From Hemibagrus wyckioides (lineage: Eukaryota; Chordata; Actinopteri; Siluriformes; Bagridae), in the NCBI RefSeq assembly GCF_019097595.1, contig NC_080726.1, positions 13,099,705 through 13,163,704 of the forward strand: 64,000 bases of DNA, given 5' to 3'. Below are positions 1 through 13,700 of the stretch, in pieces. The notes under the pieces were generated by a model. It was not told the DNA's origin. It searched no databases and saw only the letters and a list, made by a program, of their open reading frames with translations. Both the position numbers and the translations under genes were made by a program. The first letter of the stretch is position 1; every line of letters begins with the position of its first letter.

Positions 1-727
1 TTAATTAGCTTCTGCAGGAAGTCAAGAGCATCAACAAGTAAGTGCAGCGTTTATTCCCGAGTGTTATACTTGGCGATACAATCGGAAATGTGTTCAGTAT
101 AACGCAGATACATTAGTTCCATGTTGAGTTTTTTGTTCTACATTCATAAGCCTGCATTTCACATTGTGTTCTTGTGTGATATATTCTCAGGCTTTAAATA
201 ATTGCTGGTGTTAGTGCTTGTTTTTCGACCCGCTCTTTCATTTTATCGGTTCATAGCTGTTTAAGACCATATATTTTGCAAACAACTGCCAGCCTGTGGC
301 ATAGTAGGTATGACATCCTGAGTATATATGTCAAGTCATCCTGTTAGCTGCCTTCTGGGTGTCTGTTAGCCTATTCATTCTTTTTAGCTTGTGAAATGTG
401 ATCCTGAAACCCCTTTTGTATGGTCAGTGAAGGGCCACGGTGCACTGTAGTCCATTAGAACTGGTCATGGTTTCATGTACATCTTTTGATATTTTAATAT
501 ATCAAAGATAGGCTATTCATTTTAAGAAATGTAAAAATCTCACTACGTAATGTCTTTAATTGCATGCACTCGAACAGTTTTCAAGCTTTTCTTTTCACTT
601 TTTGAGGTATCACACTTTTCACCTTTTGTTTAAACATATTTTGTTTTTACTTTATCCAAAATGACAAGCTCATTGAAATAAAACTCTACGTTATTTGGTG
701 CTTGGAGGATTTTTAATACAGAGCATA

Positions 728-1200
728 TACACTGATCAGGCATAACATTATGACCACCTGTCTAATATTGTGTTGGTTCCCCTATTGCCGAAAAAACAGC
801 CCTGACCCGTCATGCACTGTGTATTCTAACACCTTTCTTTTCGAACCTTTTTTTCAACAATTTGAGCAACAGTAGCTCGTCTGTAGGATAGGACCACAAG
901 GGCCAGCCTTCGCTCCCCACGTGCATCAATGAACCTTGGCTGCCCATGACCCTGTCGCCAGTTCACCACTGTTGATAGATACTGACCACTGCAGACTGGG
1001 AACACCCCACAAAGAGCTGCAGTTTTGCCAATGCTCTGATCCAGTCGTCTAGCCATTACAATTTGGCCCTTACGCTCAAATCCTTACGCTTGCCCATTTT
1101 TCCTGCTTCTAACACATCAAAACAGGTGCCATGATGAGGAGATAATCAGGGTTATTCACCTCACCAGTCAGTGCTCATAATGTTATGCCTGACTGGTGTA
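728..1200 (-). mobile_element. Tc1-like MITE, copy A (deleted transposase)
   Basis: The element begins TACACTGATCAGGCATAAC and ends with the near-complement (about TTATGCCTGACTGGTGTA), so it has terminal inverted repeats with TA at the borders, as in Tc1/mariner elements. The minus strand keeps a decayed piece of the N-terminal DNA-binding region of a transposase ([15 protein letters not shown], then RQGHGQPR and DARGERRLA). The catalytic half is absent. Three further copies of the family lie at 52958, 55182 and 60823. It cannot move by itself. Confidence 0.85.
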
Positions 1201-2400
1201 TTTTTGCTACCCAAGCAGAGTTCTTGTAATTAAAAGGGGCACCACATAAATCCACGGCATTTTCATATACATATTTTTTTTTTATACAGCTTAGACTCTA
1301 TATCCTTCTTACCACATCTTGTAGTGCCCATCAGCATAAAAAAGAGTAGTAATTGTGGCTGAAACCAAACAGAGATGACTTTATGGAACATATTGTGTGT
1401 TCTGTTTGTAAGTTTGTTGTGAACAGAAGGCTCTAAAATTACACAGATGTGCTTGGCTGATTGACAAAACGACAGACCACAGACTGTCTATCCTTTTATA
1501 GGATAAATTTGCTCTTATACCACTATTTCAATTTAAAGGCTGACTACTCTTGCAGTCCCAAAGTTCAGTTTCTGTGCTTGCTATAGTTTATAACTCATGC
1601 AGGCTCAAGAGGATAGAGCCATTTCCCTGCTTTTGCCTAAATCCATAAAATGTGTTTTATCCAGTCTCTAGGAAGCAGTGGTATGTCAGGGTCTATTCCA
1701 TCCAATTTCCACTTCTATAATTGGTTTGATTAAATATTTACAATTGCTTTGGTACATGCTTCAAATTTAAATCTAGTGAAGGACATGTAGAATGCTTATT
1801 AGGCCTTGGTAAGTAAAGGTTCTAATGGGGAACTTAAGCCATTATGAGTTTGTACTTTGCAGGTAGTTGTTGCATAAAATATGAAAACATGGTAATGACC
1901 ATGTGAATAATGGAGTTCAGTAGTAAATTATATTGTATTTAACCCAGGATTCCATAGACTGCCCTTCTCGTTCAGAGAGACTCCTCCTCCAACTCTCTTC
2001 ATGAATGTTGTCCTATACCAGAACTAATTGGCCTTTCAGCTTCATGTTCATGCTCTTTGGTTCTATTGAAATCCAATAGAGCCCTAACGAGCACCCACTT
2101 CATTGTGATTATTGGCCAGTTTCAGGCCTGAAACTCCCAGGCCTCCTGGGCAAAAGAAACCCTGCTCTCTGATTTCACCAACGTAACACTATGGTGGATG
2201 CGCACACACACTTCCTTTGTAAGGCATGAGTGATGAATGTGTTGATTCAGCTCTGCATGCAGGCTTTAAGGTAGTGTGATTTGAGCATTTTAAGACTATT
2301 ATTAAGGCAAATGGCAAGATTCATTTAGCTAAATTGATCTGAGAAGCAAACACCCTGACACAATCTTTTAATCTCTGCCTGTCTGTCTGTCTCTCTGTTC

Positions 2401-2427
2401 CTCTCTCTCTCTCTCTCTCTCTCTCTC
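2401..2427. repeat. (CT)n microsatellite
   Basis: A pure CT dinucleotide run followed by a short C tract. An open frame through it on the minus strand (Arg-Glu repeats) is an artefact of the repeat. Confidence 0.95.
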
Positions 2428-4406
2428 CCCCCCCACTCCAGAGAGAATGCCCTTGCTTCAGGGTATGGCGTTGCTACGTCACAGACAGACACTCTGCACA
2501 GAGAAACGTGCTGTCTGTCCTTGAGTGAATCCTTAGCCATCAGGTGAATGAGGCTCAGTTATTCTTCCTCACCTCTACACCTGCTATGAGCCTGTTGGCA
2601 AAAGAAGTAGAGCTGAAATAACCAGTCATTCCACAACTGAAATTAAATAATATAATAATAATAATAATAAAATAAAATTTTAAAAGGGAAATTGATTTCT
2701 AGGATGATCATTTCTCTGGTCCATATTTTTATCTTAGTCATTTGACATATAGTTAGGCTAAAACTTAAGATCTGAATGTGAGAAATCTCTTACCATACAA
2801 CAAATCTCATGTCACAAAGTTCCGTGCAAATAAGGAATGCATGTGCACGTCTGGGAGTTCAATAAAGAAATACAAAACCTTTGTTTTTGCCATCATAACA
2901 CCTAATTCCACCTGGATTTACAGGTTTGGCTGGACCTACAGTTTTTGTCTGGTGAATGTCTGATTTTCTTCTAGTCTTCATTCATTTTCAAATCTCTACA
3001 TTTGCTGCACATATTAGATAACCCAGTAAGTCCTCTGGCAATATCCATAGCATTGTATTAAACCCATGTGCAGGTAATAAATACAGTAAGTAGATATTCA
3101 ATCCTATATTTTACACTTAGTATGTGCGTTTAGACAGGATAAGAGTATAGAGGGTCTGTGTTAACGGTGTAGGACCTACATTTTCTGTAAAGGGACAATG
3201 ATGTATTTTAAGTAGGTCCCATGAGGCAGGAGCAGTTGAAATGAGTTTGCTCTACTTGTTGCTCTCCCCAATGTATCTTCTCCTGCATAGCTTGGTCTCC
3301 ATGGGAATCGTGGGGGAGGGGGAGATCAGGTGTCCTGGCACCAGCCTCATCTCCCTGTCCGGACACTGAGAAAGGCCTGTTTGTTCCCCATTTGGGCTTG
3401 TGGTGGTGAAGAGACAATGAATGCAGTCTCTGAGAGGATGGAAAGGGAGGACAGAGGTGTGGGCAAGGAGGGAGGTGGATGGATATGAAGGAAGAGTGAG
3501 CCATCGGTTCACAACTCCACTACCTCTCATGTCCCCAGAAATGCAGATGGGTCCCCTATAAGTTGCCTCTGCCCTTCTTCCTAGTGGTGCAGACAGGAGT
3601 GTGTGGTACTCTGCTGCCTCACAAAGTGTATATACATACATCCCTTATTAAAATCCCTATTCAAATATTACATGGCTTTAAATTATCTAGGGGGGATGAC
3701 ATAGTAGATACATATGAGAGAGAAGATTTGTGCATTCACCTTCAGTTTATTAATCAGTGGCTTTTCACGCTTGAAATAGTTAACCATAGGTCATACTAAA
3801 CCCTGCCAAACAGAACACTGGATTATGATGTTTCACAACGCTCATATTTTCCACAGGGTTAACAATTAATCCTGGGTATTCATAATCTGATGTTTCACAC
3901 TGTTAATTCCTGGGTTAACAGAGTTAACATTCTTATTTGCATATTTGTGATGTCAACAACAATGCTTGGATAAATACAGCATGAGACTGGTTTAAATTAT
4001 GGCTTATCTGCAAGGTAAAATCCACCTCAGCTGTTTTAAGGCTCCTAAGATGCATAAATAATAGAAGAAGACCAAAAGACAAAAACAGAAAACACAGATG
4101 AGCAAATTATGGATTTTTTTAAATTCCTTTTATAAATGAAGAGACTGCAGAGCACATGAAATAAGGCACACTGTTCAATTTCTGATTGGTTGCCTGTTGC
4201 TAAGCATCTAGCCGCAACAAACACTTCACTGTTTCAGATTGTATACGTTTGGCACCACAATGTGGGGTTAACACCATAAAAGCAGTGCTCTGGGCCAGGG
4301 TTTCATAACCCTGGCTAAGAAAAGGGTGCCGAAACTGCTTCTAAATCACAACAGGGTTTAAAATTACAATAACCCAGGTTAAACACAGAGTGAATAGTCC
4401 TTATAT

Positions 4407-4760
4407 GGACAACAGTTTATGGACACACCTTTTCATTATTGTGGTCAGGTGTTTCAGCCACACTGATTCCTGACAGGTGCATTAAATTAACCACATAGTC
4501 ATAGTTTGTCTTATAAACATGAAATGAAAGTATCTAGGAACAGCACAGCCACATCGTCTTTGCCTATCGTTTGTTGCATCACTCAATATAGAGTTATAAA
4601 CTACTTCTGAAAACATCAACACACACACTGTTCAGCTGAAGGTTCATGAAAAGGGTTTGCATAACTAAGCAACTGTGCAAAGCACATCACCCCTGGACTC
4701 TGGAGCAGCATGAGCATGTTCTCTGTAGTGATGAATCATGCTTCTCTACCTGGCATTCAT
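4407..4760 (+). mobile_element. Decayed Tc1-like element fragment
   Basis: The left part carries a Tc1-style end (TTATGGACACACC). Near 4685-4760 the plus strand reads like a broken transposase around its first catalytic Asp: HPWTLEQHEHVLCSDESCF resembles [18 protein letters not shown] of the intact element at 48402. Stops and deletions interrupt it and no right end is recognisable. It is an old remnant; the limits are approximate. Confidence 0.6.
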
Positions 4761-5968
4761 GAATGTAGAAATGCTAACCGCTCTAATATATAGATTGATT
4801 AACAAATGAAAACAGAGATGTTGGCATATGTCAAATGGCTTGAATGCTGTGGTGTTCTTGGTTTTTAAGGCAGTTAAGGATATGCTAACTGGCAGTAAAT
4901 TATGAACACCAGCATTAATTAAGCAGCTCTATCAGAGAGCTTTTATTAGCTTTTTAAAGTTTAAAGCTTCTTTCTAAATATAAAACAGCAACTATTGCAT
5001 TTTATCTTCGGCTTCTGAACAGTCACATTTAGCTCATGTGTTAGGAGGTTGTTTCAAAGTCAGAGTAATTAGGTCATTTTTATATGCCATTGAGAAGCAA
5101 TAGTGATATTCCCTGTTAGAGATTCTCAGTGACTGTGTATAAATGTGTGTGTTCTGCACCAGTGAAGAGTCATCTGCAAAGTTAGCCTGGTGCCAAACCA
5201 TAAAACCAAAATAAGAGTCATGGAGTGATTTTGATTTTATTGATGCACTGAACCCATCATTAGTTTTTATTTGTCTCACAGACGAGAGTTGAGTCATCGC
5301 TGCCTCACCTTTTGTCCAAGGCTAGATCCCCAGCAGTGTGAGTGTTTATTCATCTCAGGCTCATTCAAATGCAGGCTGTGTTATGGAAAAGTACCCAGAT
5401 GCACCTGCTTTGCCTAAGCAAAGCCAACCCCTGGACAGTGTCTAAATGAGAGATAAGGTATCCATAATGTTTGACTATTGAATATCCATCCATGCTCTAA
5501 TGGTAGTCTATATTGTTAGGTTATGTCTGAAATGGCCCAAGAGACCAGTTGGCAAACCATGTGTAAGATGTTTTCCTGGACAAACAAGTTTTAACCAAGC
5601 ATGATGTCACTGAATGGGTTGACAAGGGTATAGGTGTGTCATATTGTGTGCTCTGCTGACTAATTATAATGAATTTCTAATGGTACATATAAGAAAATGC
5701 AGCACATGTATCCTGGATACCAGTACAGGCATACACAAATAGTACAAATATATAATTTTTTTGTACCCTTTCCTGCTGTCATCATGCAAATATTTTGGCA
5801 TTAGTAAGGTAGGTTTACATACCTGTTCCACAAAGGCCTGGCTGGAAAAACAACTGCAGTTCAACATGTCTTTTATCTGCTGGTGAGTTTAGGAGTGACT
5901 TGTAGACAATGTTCATCTTAGCACTCAATCTTTCTCCTAGGCTTGACTAAGACTCTTCCCATGTTGTA

Positions 5969-6001
5969 AAAAAAATAAAATAAAATAAAATAAAATAAAA
6001 A
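5969..6001. repeat. (AAAAT)n microsatellite
   Basis: About six tandem AAAAT-type units after an A run. No coding or regulatory signal seen. Confidence 0.9.
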
Positions 6002-6874
6002 ACAATACCACAGAGTTCGATTTTCAACTCCAGCACCTTAAGACTCGCTCCAATGGCTTAATGGATTCCAGTGTAGAATGGTGCATAGCTGTACTTTCAA
6101 ACCCTGAAAAATGAAAGTCATTTCAACAGAGTCAGAAGTCTGAGTATACCTGAGGTGACTGAGGTGAAAAGAAAGATTATAGATTATAGACCAAGTTATG
6201 ATAGAAGACAAGTCTGTTTATAAACCCAGACATAGTCTGCGCTAATATTTCTGCATGGGATGTGACTGAGAGAGGGGATTAGCCTTGTGCACAGTCTGTG
6301 ATACTCTGGACTCTCCTGTGTGCTAAAAAAAAATAGGCTGTGACATTAGCAATAGACACTTGAGTGCATCACTTTTGAGTGACAGAGGCCATGGCCCTGT
6401 GTGGCCCATCTTGCTCTGTCTGGCACATTTTGGAGGTATGAAAGCGAGGAAAATCTATTTTGTGCTTTCCCCTTCCAGGGTTGAGGTGGCAGCCTCGTAA
6501 CTCTTTTGAGCAATGGGTATAAGGCTGATTTATGGGCATTGATGGTTGAAGTTGTATCCCAAGGAGCATTTTTTCCTTCTGAGATGTCTGAGCGTTTGCA
6601 TCAGAGTCAGTCATGCAAAGACTAAATTGCTATCTGCTCATACAGTGATTGTGCAGGTAAAAGGTTATACATGCAAACCAGCTTCAGTTAAATAATACTT
6701 TTATAGATATAATAATCTGTTCATTTTTAGGTCCTATTAGGAACCAGTTGTGTAGTGTTGTGATGTATCTATTTATCATAAAAAATAACACTGCTGAGCA
6801 AAAAGAAAACACTGAGGGTCATGATTTTATTCTATGTGCTAGTGTGTTTTTTACTTTTTCTATTAACTTTCGCT

Positions 6875-6876
<2 letters not shown>

Positions 6877-6913
<37 letters not shown>
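6877..6913. repeat. (GA)n microsatellite
   Basis: Pure GA dinucleotide run of about 37 bases, continuing into an imperfect purine tract to about 6926. Confidence 0.95.
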
Positions 6914-6918
<5 letters not shown>

Positions 6919-7767
6919 AGAGAGATTATTAAGTTATTAGTGTACTTGGTCTTAATGCAGTGTATCCCTTGCTGGACAGACTTTTGGCCTTAGCTGTCCT
7001 AGGTTATCTAATGGGCTAAAGACTAAGGATATCCTCTTAACTAATATTTTATGATAAAGTTAACATGAGATATTGATTTTCAACCTTGTGTAACCTAACA
7101 TAAGATGCAATGTTGAAAAAGACATGCAGGAGAGCTTTAATGATCTCCTTCAAGCTCTCTTTTTTAGCCTGAATAGTCTCTTTGACCTCTGGGTTACCAA
7201 ATCCAACAGTTAAATATAGTTTAGTAGGATTTTATTTAGATGGTGTTAGGAGTCTTAATGTAGCTCCCATTTCTTCTAGGGAGCTAAGACCTTAAGACAA
7301 CCTGGAAAGCCAAACTTGCTTGCATCATTGTTTTGTTGCTGTATTCTTACTACATGCATGGATGTTGGCCAATCCTGTAAGGATAGAACCAAGCCTTTAT
7401 CCCCACAAGGAACATTGCTCCATATTCATCAAATTTGCATACAAACAAGTGCACATAGAGAATTTAAGCACACAGAAAATTTGGTCATACAGATACACTA
7501 AAGATAAAAATTAATGAATAAGGAATCTATCAATCTATCATTTGACATTGAAGACAGCCTTATTTAAAGGCTTGCATAGCTTTGATATGTGTATGCACTT
7601 AAAATGTTCCTTACTTCTAATAATTACTCTCTTTATTTCAAGTGACCCAGATAAAAAAATAAGAAGGGGAGCAGAGATTTGTTATTTTCAAACACATCAC
7701 AGAAATGTATATATTGCTTCAAGTTTCCTCATATTCACCTCACATCCTGCTGTTTTCTTGCCAACAG

Positions 7768-10700
7768 GTGACACTAAGGTGATGCCAAGAAAAACTGTGC
7801 TCAAAGCCACTCAGATTTTCCTCTCAGAAAACGATAAAGGGAACAATGAGAAGCACAAGCACATTGGCAGCATGAGTACTCGGAAAGCTTCAGGTCGGTA
7901 CAGTGAAGCGTTTACCTTCGTTAAAGACCACCCAGAACATGATGATCCACACGACTGGTTGTCACTAGCAGACGTGAGCCAAGATGACGCATTCTCCTTT
8001 GAAGGCTGTGTGCAGTAAGTAACTTGTGTCTAGAGAAATAAGCATGCTATGCATTTATTATTGATTATGATTATGTCTGTAGTATGGTCTGTGAATATGT
8101 TGCTTCAAATATGATAAAAAGGAAACAGCTGTGTTGATCAGTGTGTACTATTTTATACATTGTGTACACTATTTATACGTTGCATACTATATACTACTAT
8201 CTGTATATAGTAGTTTGTGTCTTATTGGTCTATTTGCCTGTGTAACAGATTGGAGAGGAGGTGGATGCTCTGGCATAAGTTTATGAATGAATACTCTTGT
8301 TTGGATGATTGGTTGCGATTGGCAGAGAAATCAGCTGCTTCTCCAAACTCCAGCCATGTGCTATATACCACAGCAAAAGAGGAACTGCAGAAGTTTGAGG
8401 TGAAATGGCCACTATATTTACAATACTGAAACATTTTGACATGAGGATACCGGACCACAGAAATAAAAAGCTTAGTGTAAATTTCCAGGTTGAGTGAAAC
8501 CTGACAAACATTTTGACACAGTCTCTTGCAAGGTGGATATCCTAACACATGCAAACAGTAATGTTATAAGAGCCTAACATCTAGGATTAGTTACAGTAAA
8601 ACTAACTTGTAATAAAAGCACACTTATCAAACAGCTCTACCTGCATCATTCTCCCCAAATTCATTTTCAGTATTATACTATGACCAGGTCCTGTATGGGT
8701 TTTCCATTTATACTGTGTTTTTATTCTTAAGCCAACTGCTGTAATTCTGTCCACAGAGTCTGCGCACTGAGGCTAGGCTACGCTTGCCCCAGCTGGACAG
8801 CCTTAGCCAGACAAGTCACATCCTGTTGAGGCTTTTCACGGGCTCTATGAAAACCAGGCTGATAGATATGACTGAAGAGTGTGGTCAGCGCTGGGACCAG
8901 CTCAGCACCACTTTGGATACTGTGTGCCGTAGGTTGAAGGTACATTAGGCTCCAATATCTCTGCTTAGAGATGAATGTATAGTTTTATATGTACTTCTAA
9001 ATGCCTGATGAAATCCCCCACTTGTTAACCCCATTTTAATCTTATTAACTTTGTATCATGCCTCCCCTTTCCTACACATTTATTCCAAAATTTTAGCTAC
9101 AGTCTGAATGCTGCTAGCCTAAGCCAAGTCTAACCATATCAGCATTATGTTTTCCCCTCAGTATACTACATAAAATAATATGTGGACAGTCAGAGCCGTG
9201 CAGCATTGTCGATGTGCCCATGTTTCCTATAGTACTTTGTGGTCCAGCGGGAGGACTTTGAAAGGCAGCAAGAGGAAATGGCCATCTGGCTGGCTGATAT
9301 GGATCTGAAGCTGACTGAGGTGGAGCATTTTTCTGAAATGAACACCTGTGCCAAGATGCGACAACTTCAGGTACACATCAGTTTTTCATCTAATGACAGA
9401 TTTATGCACCCTGAATGCTGTTTGAGCGAATCTTTGCCTGATTCATGGAAGTGGTGATTTGAGTGAAATTGGTAGCTTGTGGGTGGATGCAAGCTCCCAA
9501 TCCAAGTCCCTTATTTTCACACAATCTACATACACCAAACCCAAATTTATCATTATGTTCATCTAGTTTATATGAAACATGTTATAATTTATGCACATGT
9601 AATAGACAGCAAAATGAAAGCATTCAGCAAGCTACAGATTTAGTTTTAAGTAGAAAGGGAGAAATACCACATTTCCATGAAGCTGAGTTAGAGCTGCTTG
9701 GATCTGCGGTTGCTGAAAGTGCAGATGTTATTTTTATCCTCGGAAATGGCATAACCAGCAAGCACAAAATAAAAATTTTACATAAAATCACCTGTTAACT
9801 CCGTTTCAGTGTAGGAAAGACTCTTCCAAGAGCTTTGTCTATTGTGAGCCATAGTTTTAGTAATATTAATAAAAAAGACTGTTGTAATGAAGGTCAAATG
9901 TGTCGTATATCTTCATACCACTATATGAACATTTTATCTACTTGTACGTGGCTCGCTTTGCTTATCAGGGCTTCCAGGAGGCAGTGGCCGAAAGTGCAGG
10001 TCGACTAAATGCACTGCTCCAGCAAGGGGAAGAGCTGATCCAGAGAAGTGAGCCAGCTGATGCCCAGGTCATTGAGAGCCAACTACAGGAGCTGCTCCTG
10101 TATTGTACTCGTGTCTTCCAGAGCCTAGGTCGTCTTCACACACGTCTTCTAAGCATGAGGCTGGTGAGCATCATCACACTGGTGTTACAAATGCACACAT
10201 TTACAAAATAATTGAGCTTAAGGGTCAAAATTAAAATTCAAATGTTGAGTAATTTATTTCTAGAACAATTGGACTTTGATGTAAAGATGAAATAATTTTA
10301 AGCACCTTTAAGATGCTAGAAAATTTGTATGCTGCCCTCTGTTGTAGATTACAACAAAAGTTATTGTCTCTATTTTTATATGTAATTTAACTATGTAAAA
10401 ATGTATAGATCTGGGGAAAGTTTGAGAATAGCTTTCCCATTTTGTAATTGGGTTCTATCAAGTTGTCGTGTCATTTTCCAAGTAAGTAATGCACCACAAT
10501 TATTATATAATCAGCTTGGGGTAACAATTCATAATGCACCCATGAATAGTTCAAATAGCTGCCTTGTAGCCAAGCATGCCTTATACAATGCATGTACTGT
10601 CTATGTGAATCAGTTTTCTGTGTAAGGTCATTGTTTCTGTCGACTGAAGCAGATCATGCTAAAAATGTCCTGCATTGATGCTCACTTTACAGCAAGCATG

Positions 10701-13700
10701 TAAAGGTTATGGTGTCAACACCGGACATCCAATAATGAATTGGCAGTGTGTGTTTCCCACAGCTTTCCAGCTTTTGCGTGAGAGATTTTGTCTACTAAAT
10801 GGCAGACTAAATGGTGGTTATTTTAATACTTGAGTGAAACCATGAATCATAGCTATTCATTTTAAAACGTAAATTTGGAGGGAAAAAAGCATTATGTCAG
10901 AATGATGAAAGAGGGTTTTAACTTCTGAATTAAGTAATCAGTCTTATATGGTTTAATTATTCACCCTCACAGTGTTCTCTTACAATTTGTAATGTGGGCT
11001 GTCAGATCCATTCAACTCTTTTTCTTTAAGAGCTTAATATGCTACCATTTCTTAAAAGAAAGGAAGTACCTAATATAATATATTATATTTACTATAACAA
11101 AATAACAAAGAACACAATTTTGAGTGCTGGAATTCTTCTGCTTTGTACTAGAAGACAGAGAGAGAAGGTAGGAGATGGTAGGAAGATGCTGTGGTCCAAA
11201 ACCTGTATCAGGAAGAACAAAAAGTGAATTTGAATATTGTATGTATTGATGAAATAATTTCAGTCTTTCTTGAATATACTGCTTTTATACATACAGCAAG
11301 CCATAGGTTTCTTAAGAAGAATGTCTAACCTCTAAAATTGTGAATTGCAAGTGCTGTTGAGGCAGGAAGTGGTTGAAACTCTTTTTTTTGCAGGTGTTTG
11401 AGGAGGACTGGGTATTGTGTCCAGACTCTGGCTGTCCCTCTGAGACATTGCTGGAGGAGGAAAGTGTTAAAGACCAGAGCTTTGCACCACCAGTCCAGGG
11501 TAACCCCTCTCAGGTTTGCCCAGAGCAGCTGGTCCTGGAGTGGGATCCGTCAGTGGACATTGGAGGATCTATTAACCATGCAGATGCAGATACTTCCTTC
11601 CTCAGTGCTGGTGCAGGTGGATATTAAAACACACAATACCTAAGAATCTAAAATTACTATTCAGATTGCTCTCTCAGTCTGATTATCTTGTGTTACACCA
11701 TAATCGTTTTAATAATCTATTTTATTCATGTTTTGAGGCCCATTGCGTAATATAATCCCCCATACAGGATTTATTGTTTATAATTATATAAATCAAGAGG
11801 CATATCTTTTGTTCAAGCATTAGGGACCATAAAGATTATCTTTCATTCCTAGGGGTTTACAGCACAGAGGAGCACCTTAGCAAGGATCCTAGGAGGAGGA
11901 GAGCTTATCTGAAGAGATCTGCAGAATCATGTCCAGCTGCTACTATAAACTGTACACAACAGACGGTGAGCCTATTGCACTTGGTGACTGCTGTTTGACA
12001 TGACCAGCTTTTACATACAATGTGTACAGCCAAACCACAGTTAGTCAGTGATATCAAATAATCGTATAGTAATGCATACTGACCTCTGAATATTTTCCAG
12101 GAAGCAATGAATACAATTCAGTTGCAAAATTTGAAAGATACATGCTTTAGATTTTCACGCAGTAAAGAAAATGTGTTTGCAGTCTGGTGTGTGTGTGTTT
12201 TGTGTTGGGATATTTATTTTTTGGATCTATGCATTTCACTTGACATTTTCATTCATTTGCATATGATCTGGTGGAGGGCAGCAGGAGATTTTTGAACCAA
12301 GCATTTTATATTTTGTGACCTTGAATTTTATTTTCTTAAACATGAGGTGTTGTTTTATTTAGTTACGACACCGGCATCATTTATGTCTACAAATCTCATT
12401 TATTCTGTTTACTACCTGTAGTACTTGCATCTAGAGCCTTGGTTTCATAGAAAATTAAAAAGTATATTCTTATCCTGCAACTTCCTAAGAGAGAGCCATT
12501 TGTGTGACCAAGACAGTATGAATATATATTTTTGCCAGAACAGTTTAAATGAGAGTGAACACTTCTTGTTTTGTTCCTCAGGTCACTAAATGTAGCTTAG
12601 ATGTTATGGCTCCACCCCAGACCCCTGTGCCAGGTAAAACAATGCCCTCAGATTCATCCCACTGATAACTCTTTGCCATAGCTTAGTGCATCATTCGCTA
12701 TCTGTTATGCTGCTTTAATTCTGGCCTTAACCCTAAAATCTAACTAAAGTGGTCCATCATAGTACTAATCTAAGACCATACTGCATTCCACTGCTGTAAT
12801 ACAAATCATTGGACCTGCACATTTTATATAAAATTATGTGATTTAAATCATGAACATGATTTATGACAGAAGTTTAGCTGCTTACAAACTCAGATCCTGG
12901 GACACTATACAAAGCCTTTCACATTATATTATATTACACAAACATATGTAACATTTGTTTGTCTTAGCAGATGCTGATAGGCCACCATATGCTTCATTTT
13001 GGAAGACATCCACCCCAGACTCTCACTCCCCTCAGCCTATCACTTTTAAATCTGACCGTGTAAGTGCCTGGCTGGTCCAGACACCCCGGCTGTGCTCTAG
13101 AGCGGTCCAGACCGAGCATGTACCACAGGTATCGTCCACAGATTCAGACAAAATCTTTAGCAGCCTGATTATTTCTTCTGTATTTCTTTTTTTGTCGACA
13201 AGACTATACTATAAATTAAGCTTGATTATCACTGAAATGTCTTACATATCGTGCTGGAATAGGCATAGCCTATAGCCCATATCCTGTATACTCTGTATAA
13301 CATATTACCCGATTTTATCTTTATGTGGGTTTTCTTGGCATCCCGTACATATACAGGGGATGAGAGGCAGGATGGAATGCAAAAGCACTAGAGCATCGAA
13401 AACATTATAAAATATGAGCAAAAAAACACCATTTAAATATATACAGAGCCATGAGAGCCACACTAAACAGAACAGGATCATCAAGATGAATTAACCTGTT
13501 ATAGTAATCTGTACCTGTCATACAGGGCAGAATATGAGATAATGTTTATGCTGACAATTTCAGAAAATTGTATCCTTTATTATAAGCGTTGGCAGTGAAA
13601 TAACTATAGGCCAGCCAGTAATTACTGTAAACCGGACCATGTTTTTTATGTTTAAACAGGAATAAGTCCTGCAAATTAATGATTAAATATAATAAGCAAT

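Larger units (their letters stand above)
1..7767. other. Gene-poor stretch upstream of the first recognised nesprin exon
   Basis: I find no exon here that I can support. The stretch is A+T-rich and contains two decayed Tc1-type elements (728-1200 and about 4407-4760), a CT run at 2401-2427, an AAAAT run at 5969-6001 and a GA run at 6877-6913. The exon at 7768 opens in mid-codon, so at least one earlier exon must exist, either here and unrecognised or left of the window. One strong donor-like site (GTAAGT) occurs at 38-43 after an acceptor-like CAG at 15-17, but the implied 20-base exon is too short to trust. Confidence 0.5.

Noticed and set aside
3208..3641. Minus-strand open frames of 98 and 129 codons
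   Set aside because: Two overlapping frames of low-complexity Pro/Ser/His-rich text in a purine-rich stretch, with no recognisable family.
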